A stretch of 59,001 nt of DNA from Oscillospiraceae bacterium (GTDB taxonomy: Bacteria; Bacillota; Clostridia; Oscillospirales; Oscillospiraceae): assembly GCA_015068245.1 (NCBI GenBank), contig SVKU01000016.1, positions 1 to 59,001 on the forward strand, in the 5' to 3' direction. Of the stretch, positions 51,540-59,001 are shown in pieces. The notes beneath the pieces were generated by a model that had not been told where the DNA came from, searched no databases, and was given only the letters and a program-made list of their open reading frames with translations. Position numbers and translations under genes: made by a program. Within the stretch, counting starts at the first letter, position 1, and every line of letters starts with the position of its first letter.

Positions 51540-52790
51540 CTATCGCTTCTCATTGACCGCCAGGGAATACCTTTTCCCGCTGCTCTGCCGTACGATACCG
51601 TTGATCTCCAGCAAAGTCAGAGTTGCAAGTACTCTGGCAGCCTTAAGCTGAGTAATATCTATAATGTCATCAACGTGGCGGGTTTTGTCACCTATGGCAG
51701 CCACAACAGCCTGCGCATCAGGGTCCAGCCCCTCCATCCGTTGAATATAAGCCCTGTTTTCTTCCTTGTCAATCTCTTTTTTGTCGATAACAGGAACCTG
51801 CAGTTCGGTCGTTTCGATGTTTTTATTCGATTCTTCCGCTTTTTCCGGCTCCCGTATGGGGCGAACAGAATCAATTCTGATATCAAGCGAGTCCTTTTTA
51901 TAAACGGCTCTGTCCGGTCTGAGATGGGCATATTCAGAGATGACGTCCCAACCTTTTGTAACCAGAGGAGCACCGTCTTTTATAAGTTGGTTACTGCCTG
52001 CACTGACATAGTTATCAATATTGCCGGGAACGGCAAAAACATCTCTGCCCTGATCCAGTGCTCTTCTGGCAGTTATGAGCGAACCGCTTCTCTTGGGACA
52101 CTCCACCACGACCACACCGTAGCTCATACCGGAGATGATGCGGTTTCTTACAGGGAAATGAGTTTTGCTGTGAGCTGTGCCGGGAGGGTATTCGCTGATT
52201 ATCATGCCCTTTGCCAGCAAGTCCTTGTAAAGGTTCCTGTTGCTTTTGGGGTAGATGATATCAACTCCGCCGCCCAAAACCGCAACGGTCGGTTTCCCTG
52301 CCAGCAATGCACCCTGCTGAGCCATGGCATCTATACCCTCAGCCATACCCGAAACCACCAAACCTCCGCAGTTAGCGATCTGATATCCCATGGTTTTGGC
52401 CGACAACGCCCCATATGCGGAGCATTTTCTTGTTCCTACCACCGCTATGGGCAATTCAGCCGCAAAGTCTATCAGGTTGCCCAATGTATACAGAACCAGC
52501 GGCGGATCATCGATGTATCGCAGCATCGGCGGATACGCTGCATCCTGGAATGTAATGACTGAAATATGTTTTTCATTGCACTGTTCGAGGATTTCTTCCG
52601 CTCCGGTCATATCCTTTTTCTGCAGCTGTATTATATCGTCGGCTGACAGTTCTTCAACCATTTTCAAGCTTCTTTTGTCTGCTTTATACACCGTCTCCGG
52701 TTCACCGAACCAGCGCAGTGCAGCAAGTTTTTTCTTTAATCCGACCTTTTCAAGAGTCGACAGCCAGATCCAGTATTTTAAAGCTGACAT
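51540..52790 (-). CDS. dprA: DNA-processing protein DprA
   Basis: 416 residues, GGGAGG before the ATG. N-terminal helical domain, then the Rossmann-like DprA core with VGTRKCSAYGALSAKTMG, VVSGMAEGIDAMAQQGAL, AVLGGGVDIIYPKSNRNLY and VFAVPGNIDNYVSAGSNQLIKDGA, an inserted charged linker of about 60 residues, and a winged-helix C-terminus. Loads RecA on incoming single-stranded DNA during natural transformation. 15 nt upstream of topA. Confidence 0.96.
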   Translation of the reverse strand: MSALKYWIWLSTLEKVGLKKKLAALRWFGEPETVYKADKRSLKMVEELSADDIIQLQKKDMTGAEEILEQCNEKHISVITFQDAAYPPMLRYIDDPPLVLYTLGNLIDFAAELPIAVVGTRKCSAYGALSAKTMGYQIANCGGLVVSGMAEGIDAMAQQGALLAGKPTVAVLGGGVDIIYPKSNRNLYKDLLAKGMIISEYPPGTAHSKTHFPVRNRIISGMSYGVVVVECPKRSGSLITARRALDQGRDVFAVPGNIDNYVSAGSNQLIKDGAPLVTKGWDVISEYAHLRPDRAVYKKDSLDIRIDSVRPIREPEKAEESNKNIETTELQVPVIDKKEIDKEENRAYIQRMEGLDPDAQAVVAAIGDKTRHVDDIIDITQLKAARVLATLTLLEINGIVRQSSGKRYSLAVNEKR

Positions 52791-52802
52791 GGCAGCCTCC
52801 CA

Positions 52803-53555
52803 TTAATAACCTTTTCTCATTTCCCACATTATGATAGACGCAGCAGATGCGGCGTTCAGAGATTCGCAGTTTTCGCTGATGGGGATTATCACATGGCACT
52901 CCGCAGCGTCAAGCAGTTGCTTCGATACTCCGCTGCCTTCACTGCCGATTATTACTGCAGCGTTTTTCATATCAACGCTGCGGACGTCCTTTGCCGTTTC
53001 TGACAGTGCCGTGGCAATCAGCCTGACATTTTCTTCCGCAGCACGGCAAATAAGCTCCTGTCTGGTCATTTGATATATCTTCTGACGAAAAATTGCCCCC
53101 ATCGTTGCCCTTACCACCTTGGGGTTGAACGGGTCGGCGCAGCCTTCGCACAGAATAATGCGCTCTATTCCCAGAGCATCGGCGGTTCTTATCATGGTTC
53201 CCATATTACCGGGATCCTGAATACCGTCGAGCACCAGTGATGATGCCACGGTCTTAGGTTCTTCCCTTTCGGGTATGGCGCAGACAAACAGAGCCTCCTG
53301 AGGTGTTGTAAGCTGCGATATGCTCTTCATAAGCTGCGGGCTTACTCTCACTTGACGCACGCTGTCGTCCAGAGGAGGGAAATCCATATCTCCCGCAATC
53401 ACAACTATCTGCAGCTGCGCTTTCAGTGCTTCTCCCAGAAGCTTAACGCCCTCACCCACAAACTGACGGTTTTCTTCCCGATAGCTGCGATTGCTCTGCA
53501 GTTTTCTGATATGCGTAAGCAGGTCGTTGTTCTTTGATGTTATGGTTGTTATCAT
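52803..53555 (-). CDS. SpoU/TrmH-family rRNA or tRNA 2'-O-methyltransferase
   Basis: 250 residues. N-terminal substrate-binding part (NDLLTHIRKLQSNRSYREENRQFVGEGVKLL), then the knotted SPOUT domain with motif 1 LVLDGIQDPGNMGTMIRTADALG, motif 2 VIIGSEGSGVS and motif 3 IPISENCESLNAASAASIIMWE. SAM-dependent. Exact nucleotide target unknown. Overlaps the ktrA end by 4 nt and precedes dprA by 12 nt. Confidence 0.95.
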   Translation of the reverse strand: MITTITSKNNDLLTHIRKLQSNRSYREENRQFVGEGVKLLGEALKAQLQIVVIAGDMDFPPLDDSVRQVRVSPQLMKSISQLTTPQEALFVCAIPEREEPKTVASSLVLDGIQDPGNMGTMIRTADALGIERIILCEGCADPFNPKVVRATMGAIFRQKIYQMTRQELICRAAEENVRLIATALSETAKDVRSVDMKNAAVIIGSEGSGVSKQLLDAAECHVIIPISENCESLNAASAASIIMWEMRKGY

Positions 53556-54205
53556 AATTTTTCTACCGCTTCAATATCCGTATACCGGCCTACGAGCACC
53601 AGCACCGAGTTTTTCTTCAAAACATATCCCGCACCGGGAGCTACATTAACTTCACTGCCTTCTTTGACGGCAATGATATTGACACCGTATTTAGCTCTGA
53701 TATCTATGCTGCCAATTGTTTTTCCGATCCATGAATCAGGTGATTCTATCTCTGCAACACCAAAATTCTCAGACAGCTCGATAAAATCGAAAATATTTGC
53801 AGACGACAGCCCCTGCGCCAGTTTATGAGCCATTTCACGCTCCGGAAACACCACTCTGTCTGCTCCAACCTTTTCGAGAACGGTTTTGTGCAGTTGGCTG
53901 TTGGCCTTGCAAATCACCTGTTCTACTCCCAGTTCTTTAAGTGTGACCGTTGTCATTACACTGGAGGCCACATCGCTGCCGATACCCACAATGGCGCAGT
54001 CAAAATTACGTACACCAAGGCTTTTTAAAGTTGCTTCATCTCTTGCATCGCAGGTTATGGCATGGGTCACGTTGTCGGCAACATGATTGACATTCTCCTC
54101 GTTGCAGTCCACCGCCAGCACCTCGTGACCAAGTTTAAAAAGCTCCGTGGCAACGGAGGTTCCGAATCGTCCGAGACCTATGACCAAATATGATTTTTTA
54201 CTCAT
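53552..54205 (-). CDS. ktrA: Potassium uptake regulator KtrA/TrkA-type
   Basis: 217 residues: RCK_N Rossmann domain (VIGLGRFGTSVATELFKLGHEVLAVD) binding ATP/NAD(H), and RCK_C from about 140. Forms the cytoplasmic ring that gates the K+ channel subunit encoded just upstream (18-nt gap). Confidence 0.95.
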   Translation of the reverse strand: MSKKSYLVIGLGRFGTSVATELFKLGHEVLAVDCNEENVNHVADNVTHAITCDARDEATLKSLGVRNFDCAIVGIGSDVASSVMTTVTLKELGVEQVICKANSQLHKTVLEKVGADRVVFPEREMAHKLAQGLSSANIFDFIELSENFGVAEIESPDSWIGKTIGSIDIRAKYGVNIIAVKEGSEVNVAPGAGYVLKKNSVLVLVGRYTDIEAVEKL

Positions 54206-54222
54206 ATCAACACCTCAAAACA

Positions 54223-55596
54223 TCAACCGATGAACACATGGCCGTCGGCGTATTTCAGTTCTTCATTTCCTTTGTCTCCAAGCATTAAGGCGATTCCAAT
54301 GGTCATGACACCCACTCTGCCGAAGAACATATATATTGCTATCAGCACCATAGACACCGGGTTCAAACTACCCGTTATGCCGGTGGTCAGGCCAACGGTG
54401 GCAAGGGCTGAAACAGTTTCAAACAATGTGTCAAGCACACCCAGCCCGGAGGTGGCGGAAATAAATACAGCTCCCGCCACAGCAAGGCCTGTTACTGTCA
54501 AAAACAGGCTGGTTGCGCTGGATATCTGCTCCTGTGTAATGGTGCGCCCAAAAGCAGTAACATGTTTTTTCCCTCTCAGCGAAGCTATGCAAGACAACAC
54601 CATGATACCCACGGTGACCGTCTTAACGCCGCCTGCGGTGGAACCCGGGCTGCCGCCGATGAGCATAAGCACGATGGATAACATTTTGGACGCATCTGTC
54701 AGCTGTCCTTGATCTATCGCAGCAAACCCTGCAGTACGCAGCGTTACCGACTGGAAAAACGAAGCCAGCAGACGCTGACCGAAATTCATACCCGCCATGG
54801 TATTTCCGCTTTCCTGGAAAAAGAAAAAGACAGTTCCCGCAGCCATAAGTCCTGCCGAAATTGTGAGTACCAGTTTTGTATGGAGCCGAAGGTTTCTGAA
54901 TCCCTTGTTATTGTATATATCTTCCCAGACAAAGAATCCCAAACCTCCAAGAATAACGAGGGCAGCAACGGTCAGACACACCAGCGGATCTGTGGCATAC
55001 GGTATCAGGCTGGCGCCCGGTGAAACGCTGCCAAGTATATCGAATCCGGCATTGCAAAAGGCCGATACAGAATGGAAAACTCCCCTGGCTATACCTCCCG
55101 CCCAACCAAATTGGGGCACAAACCTTACAGACAGCAGCACGGCTCCCGCAAATTCAAAAGAAAATGTGGCAATTACCACATGACGTACAAGGCGGACCAG
55201 ACCCTCAAGTCCCGACACGTTATAGGACTGGGCAATAATAAGCCGTTGGCGCAGATCTATCTTCCGTTTCAGCATCATGGACACCATGGAAGCAATAGTC
55301 ACAAAGCCAAGACCGCCGATCTGGATAAGGCAGATTATCACCACCTGGCCAAAGGTACTCCAAAGCGTATAGGTATCCCCTGCCACAAGTCCCGTAACAC
55401 AGGTGGCGGAAGTTGCCGTAAAAAAAGCTGTCAGCACTCCGCAGCTTCGCCCGCTGCGGGAAGCAGCGGGCAGCATCAGCAGCAAAGTGCCTATGGCTAT
55501 TATGAGAGCAAACACGGCCACGATAACCTGAGTGGTTCTGCCGCGCTTTGCTTTTTGTTGCCTTTTAATGAAAAAGTATCTGATACGCTGGGTCAT
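54223..55596 (-). CDS. ktrB: Potassium uptake channel subunit KtrB/TrkH-type
   Basis: About 457 residues. Two ATGs are adjacent (55599 and 55596); the second is better spaced from GGAG. Four membrane-pore-membrane repeats, with filter-like segments TSATCVTGL, VSAFCNAGFD, TLRTAGFAA and VSALATVGLT. Ends ADGHVFIG. Works with KtrA for Na+-dependent K+ import. Confidence 0.95.
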   Translation of the reverse strand: MTQRIRYFFIKRQQKAKRGRTTQVIVAVFALIIAIGTLLLMLPAASRSGRSCGVLTAFFTATSATCVTGLVAGDTYTLWSTFGQVVIICLIQIGGLGFVTIASMVSMMLKRKIDLRQRLIIAQSYNVSGLEGLVRLVRHVVIATFSFEFAGAVLLSVRFVPQFGWAGGIARGVFHSVSAFCNAGFDILGSVSPGASLIPYATDPLVCLTVAALVILGGLGFFVWEDIYNNKGFRNLRLHTKLVLTISAGLMAAGTVFFFFQESGNTMAGMNFGQRLLASFFQSVTLRTAGFAAIDQGQLTDASKMLSIVLMLIGGSPGSTAGGVKTVTVGIMVLSCIASLRGKKHVTAFGRTITQEQISSATSLFLTVTGLAVAGAVFISATSGLGVLDTLFETVSALATVGLTTGITGSLNPVSMVLIAIYMFFGRVGVMTIGIALMLGDKGNEELKYADGHVFIG

Positions 55597-55615
55597 CATT
55601 ACTCTCCAATCGGTA

Positions 55616-56260
55616 TCATTCAGCTTTCAGCAATGTGTCCAAAATTGCAACAGCAGCCTCTGTTGTTGCAATATCCTCTTCTTTTTCGGTCACAGAACTG
55701 TGGTCCAGTATGCTTGCATACAGGCTTTCCAGACCTGCCCTTTCCATTATGGCACTTTCTGCCATGGAAACACGGCACTCGTTGGTTTCATCGGCAGCAA
55801 AGCCGAAAGTTTCAATCTTGTCAAAGTATTCCAGCGAGGGTTCACAGTAAAGGTCGGAGCAGCTTTCGTCCATCAGATACAGCGCATACTGAGAATCGGT
55901 CATGCACAGCCAGATACGTTCCTGATTGCTCATGCCAAGGTCATTATCACCCATATACAGTATGACATACTCTATCTCCACCTTGCCGTTGCCATCGATA
56001 TCGGGAACAACGGTTGTGAGCAGCGAATCTATCTCGCCCAGTGCATCATCATCGATATTGTTTCTTGCGGCGATAACAATGCTTGTATCGTAATTGACCT
56101 GACGCAGTGCGTCGATAAGCAGAAAGCCCACAATAACGATAATTACCGCAACGGCAAAAACTTTCCACTTGTTCTGGAACCAGAAAATATTGACAAACCA
56201 GTCGTTGAAATTTTTTCTGTCTTTATACTTCTGGCTGTAATCTTCAGCTCTTCCTTTCAT
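55616..56260 (-). CDS. Unknown single-pass membrane protein in the ktr operon
   Basis: 214 residues; I do not recognise it. Cytoplasmic basic N-terminus (about 1-32), one helix WKVFAVAVIIVIVGFLLID (33-51), then a mostly acidic extracytoplasmic domain with INYDTSIVIAA-like beta segments, DIDGNGKVEIEYVIL, and paired Cys in CSDLYC. ATACAAGGAG precedes the ATG. It lies 19 nt before ktrB and is probably the first gene of that transcript. The DxDGNGxxE stretch resembles a calcium loop but is a single copy. A role in potassium uptake is only suggested by position. Confidence 0.7.
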   Translation of the reverse strand: MKGRAEDYSQKYKDRKNFNDWFVNIFWFQNKWKVFAVAVIIVIVGFLLIDALRQVNYDTSIVIAARNNIDDDALGEIDSLLTTVVPDIDGNGKVEIEYVILYMGDNDLGMSNQERIWLCMTDSQYALYLMDESCSDLYCEPSLEYFDKIETFGFAADETNECRVSMAESAIMERAGLESLYASILDHSSVTEKEEDIATTEAAVAILDTLLKAE

Positions 56261-56285
56261 AACGAGTTTCTCCTTGTATAGTTCT

Positions 56286-56309
56286 CTTTCCTATAGGAAA
56301 GGTCTTTCC
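56286..56309. promoter_or_regulatory. Candidate operator: two overlapping palindromes downstream of the promoter
   Basis: CTTTCCTATAGGAAAG (56286-56301, perfect 16-nt palindrome) overlaps GGAAAGGTCTTTCC (56296-56309). Located between the -10 (56327) and the gene start (56260), where a repressor would block elongation; it could instead be an mRNA hairpin. Confidence 0.5.
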
Positions 56310-56326
56310 TTCTCTTTATAATGGTC

Positions 56327-56355
56327 ATAATACACCAAAGAAAGTGTTACGTCAA
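56327..56355 (-). promoter_or_regulatory. SigA promoter of the ktr operon
   Basis: On the minus strand TTGACG (56355-56350), 17-nt spacer, TATTAT (56332-56327). The only good promoter seen between the amidase gene and ktrB, so the run down to trmFO or beyond may start here. Confidence 0.7.
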
Positions 56356-56384
56356 TTCTTTCCTTATAATAAAGTAGTACAATA

Positions 56385-57263
56385 TCATTCCCGTCTGTCG
56401 GCTCTGATAAAAGGTTCTTCAATTTTGTTTTCGGTCAGAATACCGTATTTTTCAGGTCTGCGGTAAGCGTTTCCGTGGACTTCACATTTTCTGTATTCAC
56501 GAATGGCGTCTATGGGCAGGTCTGCCATGTAAATGCCCTCACGCTGACCTGCTTCAATTATAAGCGTATCCCTTGAGCCCGCCTCATCATCGCTGTAAGC
56601 AATACCGTCAAATGCAGTTGAATGACCGTTGCAGTCCGGCTGTCCTTTGGGATAATTGACCGTTACGATGCCAACCATATTTTCATACGCCCGTGCACGA
56701 AGCTGAGAAAGGCGATTTATCTCCATGGGACAGGCATTGGGAACAAGTATGACCTCCGCACCTTTGAGCATGAGTATGCGGGAACTTTCGGGAAACTCAC
56801 GGTCATAGCATATCATGGCACCCACCTTTACTTTTCCGCTCGCAGTATCCAACTCCGCAACATAAAAATCATCGCCGGGAGTAAGGCTGCATTCGTCGCC
56901 GAAATCACAAGTGTGTACCTTGGCATAGGTCAACACCCTTTTGCCAAAGCGGTCGAAAAGGCAAAAAGTGTTTCTTGGAGATGGCTCATACTGCTCCAGA
57001 AGTGTTATGCCGATGGCCATTTCCAGTTCTTTTGCGGCATCGGCAAAAGTTGACATAAAATCGCTGTCTATAGGTATAGCAATCCCTTTCATTACGTCAA
57101 TATTTGGGGTTACATAATATCCGCAGCTCCACATTTCGGGAAACAGTGCAATGTCTGCTCCCATAGCTTTGGCTTTGCGGCAGTATTCCAATCCTTTTTG
57201 GAGATTCTCTTTCAGACTTGTACCGGGCATTATCTGAAGCATGGCGATTTTTAGACTTTTCAT
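56385..57263 (-). CDS. Carbon-nitrogen hydrolase (nitrilase-superfamily amidase)
   Basis: 292 residues with the Glu-Lys-Cys triad of the superfamily: Glu in IALFPEMWSCGY (around residue 43), Lys in TYAKVHTCDF, Cys in VGAMICYDREFPES. Other family segments: VPNACPMEINRLSQLRARAYENMVGIVTVNYPKG. Hydrolyses an amide of a small molecule, perhaps N-carbamoyl-putrescine-like or omega-amides; substrate not determined. It is a stand-alone gene, with the promoter for the next operon following it. Confidence 0.92.
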   Translation of the reverse strand: MKSLKIAMLQIMPGTSLKENLQKGLEYCRKAKAMGADIALFPEMWSCGYYVTPNIDVMKGIAIPIDSDFMSTFADAAKELEMAIGITLLEQYEPSPRNTFCLFDRFGKRVLTYAKVHTCDFGDECSLTPGDDFYVAELDTASGKVKVGAMICYDREFPESSRILMLKGAEVILVPNACPMEINRLSQLRARAYENMVGIVTVNYPKGQPDCNGHSTAFDGIAYSDDEAGSRDTLIIEAGQREGIYMADLPIDAIREYRKCEVHGNAYRRPEKYGILTENKIEEPFIRADRRE

Positions 57264-57330
57264 GACTGGCTCCTGACTAGGTTTTTTAATATTTTACCAC
57301 AGGCCGGTTATAAATAAAAGCCATCATTGA

Positions 57331-57452
57331 GTTGAAAGAAAGCTGTCATTTCGAACCGAGGTCGGTCAGCCTGCTGACCGGAGTGAGGGAGAAATCCCCT
57401 TCTTAAGATGGGGATCTCTCCGCCGGCAAAGCCGGCGTTCGAGATGACAGCG
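57331..57452. repeat. Intergenic repeat of the AGCTGTCATTTCGA type
   Basis: Ends AAAGCTGTCATTTCGAAC and TCGAGATGACAGCG are complementary; inside are GGTCAGCCTGCTGACC, ATCCCC...GGGGAT and CGCCGGCAAAGCCGGCG hairpins. Related to 30230-30276, 33375-33480 and 46173-46310. Confidence 0.75.
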
Positions 57453-57491
57453 TTTTTGCGTTACCATGATGGGGAAATATCATAGAAATTG

Positions 57492-58013
57492 CTACTTTAT
57501 TCTCTGCGCCGTTTTGCCTGTAACACTTTCAATGAAGCTGCGGAACTCGTCGGCAGTGCCGCCCGTCAGGTTTCGCTTGTCGTAAATCTGGGCGTGACTT
57601 ACATTGAATACAAAAACGAAATAGTCATCAGTCTCGGCAAGCCAGCCTATTCTTTCGTAGCTCCATTCGGTCTTACCGGCTTCGGTGGTGGTTATGTATC
57701 CGTCTTCGGTAAACACAGCCGCAGCTTTTTCCGTGCCGGGAAGCATGCGCTTTTGGGCGTAGTGACCGTTAATGTGATCCTCCAGCAGGAGGACAAATAT
57801 CAACACCGCAACAGCGAACCATGTAATGAAATTACTCATTCCTATCGAAATCTCGGAGTGAGTATAGATGGCCAGAAATACGCCCAACGCAGCCACTATC
57901 CAGCCAAAAATATGACTGCGGCGGCTTTTCTTTTTGCGTACCGTTTTCCGCAGAGCTCTAGCCATTACGGTCAGGGCTTCTTTGTCATAGGTCGTTTCAA
58001 AGATAAATTCCAT
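57492..58013 (-). CDS. YcxB-like membrane protein
   Basis: 173 residues. N-terminal beta segment FEFIFETTYDKEAL-like, two membrane helices (about 35-52 and 60-77), then a soluble domain with the family-type YITTTEAGKTEWSYERIGWLAETDDYFVFVF stretch, characteristic of YcxB-like proteins. Function of the family is unknown. AGGAGG-like site (AAAAAGGAGGACGC) precedes the ATG. Next gene downstream of the GNAT gene with a 25-nt gap. Confidence 0.85.
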   Translation of the reverse strand: MEFIFETTYDKEALTVMARALRKTVRKKKSRRSHIFGWIVAALGVFLAIYTHSEISIGMSNFITWFAVAVLIFVLLLEDHINGHYAQKRMLPGTEKAAAVFTEDGYITTTEAGKTEWSYERIGWLAETDDYFVFVFNVSHAQIYDKRNLTGGTADEFRSFIESVTGKTAQRIK

Positions 58014-58038
58014 TTGCGTCCTCCTTTTTCTGATCAGA

Positions 58039-58515
58039 CTATTCAGCCATTTTCCTCAATGTATCCCCCGTCAAGCGATAAACAGTCCATTCATCCATGG
58101 GTGTTGCGTCCAGCAAAAGATAAAAGTCTATGCTGGGTTTGTTCCAGTCGAGGCATGCCCATTCCAGTCTGCCGCAGCCCCGCTCCAACGCCAGCTGTGC
58201 CAGCCTTTTTAAAAGTCCCTTGCCATAGCCCTTTCCGCGGTATTCGGGTTTGACAAACAAATCCTCCAGATAGATGCCTGCTCTGCCAAGAAAGGTGGAA
58301 AAGTTGTGGAAAAACAGGGCAAACCCCACTTCCCTGCCATCTTCCAGAGCAAAAATGACTTCCGCCTTTTTGTTTTCGAATATCCACTGTCTGAGCAATT
58401 CTTCGGTAGCTACGACCTCGTCGGACATATGCTCATATTCTGCCAGTTCTTTTATGAACTCAAGTATCAATGCGGCATCTTTTTCTTCCGCATATCTAAA
58501 ATTTATGTTGTTCAT
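58039..58515 (-). CDS. GNAT-family N-acetyltransferase (diamine/SAT-like)
   Basis: 158 residues. Acetyl-CoA-binding motif A is EYRGKGYGKGLLKRL, preceded by the core strand IYLEDLFVKPE; the N-terminus FRYAEEKDAALILEFIKELAEYE and end NKPSIDFYLLLDATPMDEW resemble spermidine/diamine acetyltransferases. Transfers acetyl to an amine, substrate unproven. GAGGTGAAT precedes the ATG; pairs with the YcxB-like gene in one short operon. Confidence 0.9.
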   Translation of the reverse strand: MNNINFRYAEEKDAALILEFIKELAEYEHMSDEVVATEELLRQWIFENKKAEVIFALEDGREVGFALFFHNFSTFLGRAGIYLEDLFVKPEYRGKGYGKGLLKRLAQLALERGCGRLEWACLDWNKPSIDFYLLLDATPMDEWTVYRLTGDTLRKMAE

Positions 58516-59001
58516 GAATTCACCTCATTGAGCAGTTTGATTTGATTATAGCATAGACTGATAAAAAGCAACAATATCTTGATCATAGTGCTTTCGTGCC
58601 TTCGGCGACATCCTTTTCTGTCACTGAACAGAAAAGGATGCAAAAGAATCAGTTTAGGGAGAGGGAATTTCGATTTCCCCTCTCCCTAAAAACCCTCACC
58701 CTTAAAACGACCAAAGAGTGGGACTGAGGTCCCCCTCTGTTGGATACTCCCCCGTGGAGTTCTCAGGTACGATCGTGCCGAATTCTCGATTTAATCAGGG
58801 AACGTACGGCTGTCAACAATAAATAACCCAAGACATCAAAAGGTGTCTTGGGTTATCAAATCTTATCAGTCAATAGGCTTCATTGTGGGGAATATCTCGG
58901 TATGTTTCATAACCTCTCATAACCCCTCATACGGTGTCTAAAAGACCTATTAAAAACATCGTTTCGCATATCTGCTCATAGGTTGCTCAAATCCTGGCAT
59001 A
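58516..59001. other. 486-nt region without a clear gene
   Basis: Hairpins: CATCCTTTTCTGT-ACAGAAAAGGATG (58609-58640, 13 bp perfect), AGGGAGAGGG...CCCTCTCCCT (58656-58687), GGGACTGAGGTCCC (58722-58735), and ATAACCCAAGACA-TGTCTTGGGTTAT (58823-58856), the last followed by TTATTG on the minus strand and able to end a minus-strand transcript. On the minus strand a frame is open from the window edge to a stop at 58950, 16 codons ending SRYAKRCF, too short to call. Confidence 0.5.

Noticed and set aside
5389-58800. CRISPR array
   Set aside because: The recurring sequences are dispersed hairpin modules in varied order, with no regular direct repeats separated by unique spacers and no cas genes.
58860-59001. 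C-terminal end of a minus-strand gene (16 codons, stop at 58950) or a short peptide near 58900
   Set aside because: Too short at the window edge to separate from chance; only the hairpin at 58823-58856 hints at a transcript end.

Overview
This window looks like chromosomal DNA of a Gram-positive, low-to-mid GC anaerobe of the class Clostridia, most like the gut Ruminococcaceae/Oscillospiraceae. That is an inference from gene order and style. The smc-ftsY, plsX-rnc, dprA-topA-trmFO, yhbY-nadD/yqeK-LCP-rsfS-leuS and pepP-efp neighbourhoods are typical of Clostridia. Ribosome binding sites are strong AGGAGG types, TTG and GTG starts occur, and intergenic regions are filled with a mosaic of short GC-rich hairpin repeats plus AT-rich TTAATTATTAA tails. 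I see no phage, plasmid, insertion sequence or CRISPR array.

Layout. 1-3359: two halves of a heterodimeric ABC exporter, the first cut by the window edge. 3482-6790: a secreted Pro-rich protein (minus), an M14 carboxypeptidase and a CDF metal exporter. 7251-12229: a complete branched-chain amino acid ABC importer (livJ-H-M-G-F) with its own promoter and a hairpin terminator between livJ and livH. 12793-16263: an AI-2E-type permease and an EF-G2-like GTPase. 16984-20751: a large secreted protein with SLH-like ends, a stand-alone acyl carrier protein and a TauE-type permease. 21068-22857: a sodium:solute symporter behind a Tyr-rich leader peptide and terminator. 22888-30748 is mostly minus strand: EamA permease, small pyrophosphatase-like protein, tRNA-Gln, CoA-transferase, Na/Pi cotransporter, flavodoxin-like protein and an acidic zinc-ribbon protein, with one plus-strand polysaccharide-deacetylase gene. 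30789-58515 is, except for one unknown gene at 32614, a minus-strand housekeeping block: efp, pepP, rpsU, leuS, rsfS, LCP, nadD-yqeK, yhbY, rdgB, ftsY, smc, a radical SAM gene, rnc, plsX, trmFO, topA, dprA, a SpoU methyltransferase, ktrA, ktrB, then a nitrilase-family amidase, a YcxB-like protein and a GNAT acetyltransferase.

The most interesting signal is at 21068-21274. A promoter is followed by a 24-codon reading frame containing YYYSYYF, and then by three mutually exclusive RNA pairings ending in a strong intrinsic terminator, just before the symporter gene. This is the architecture of ribosome-mediated transcription attenuation, and it predicts that the symporter is switched on when charged tRNA-Tyr runs short. 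Classical leader-peptide attenuators are unusual in Firmicutes, where T-boxes usually do this job. Other points worth attention are the modular intergenic repeats (including a 118-nt element in two inverted copies and one hairpin inserted inside another), a ladder of four ~21-nt hairpins after the EF-G2-like gene, complementary degeneration in the two ABC exporter halves, and the lack of acpP between plsX and rnc.
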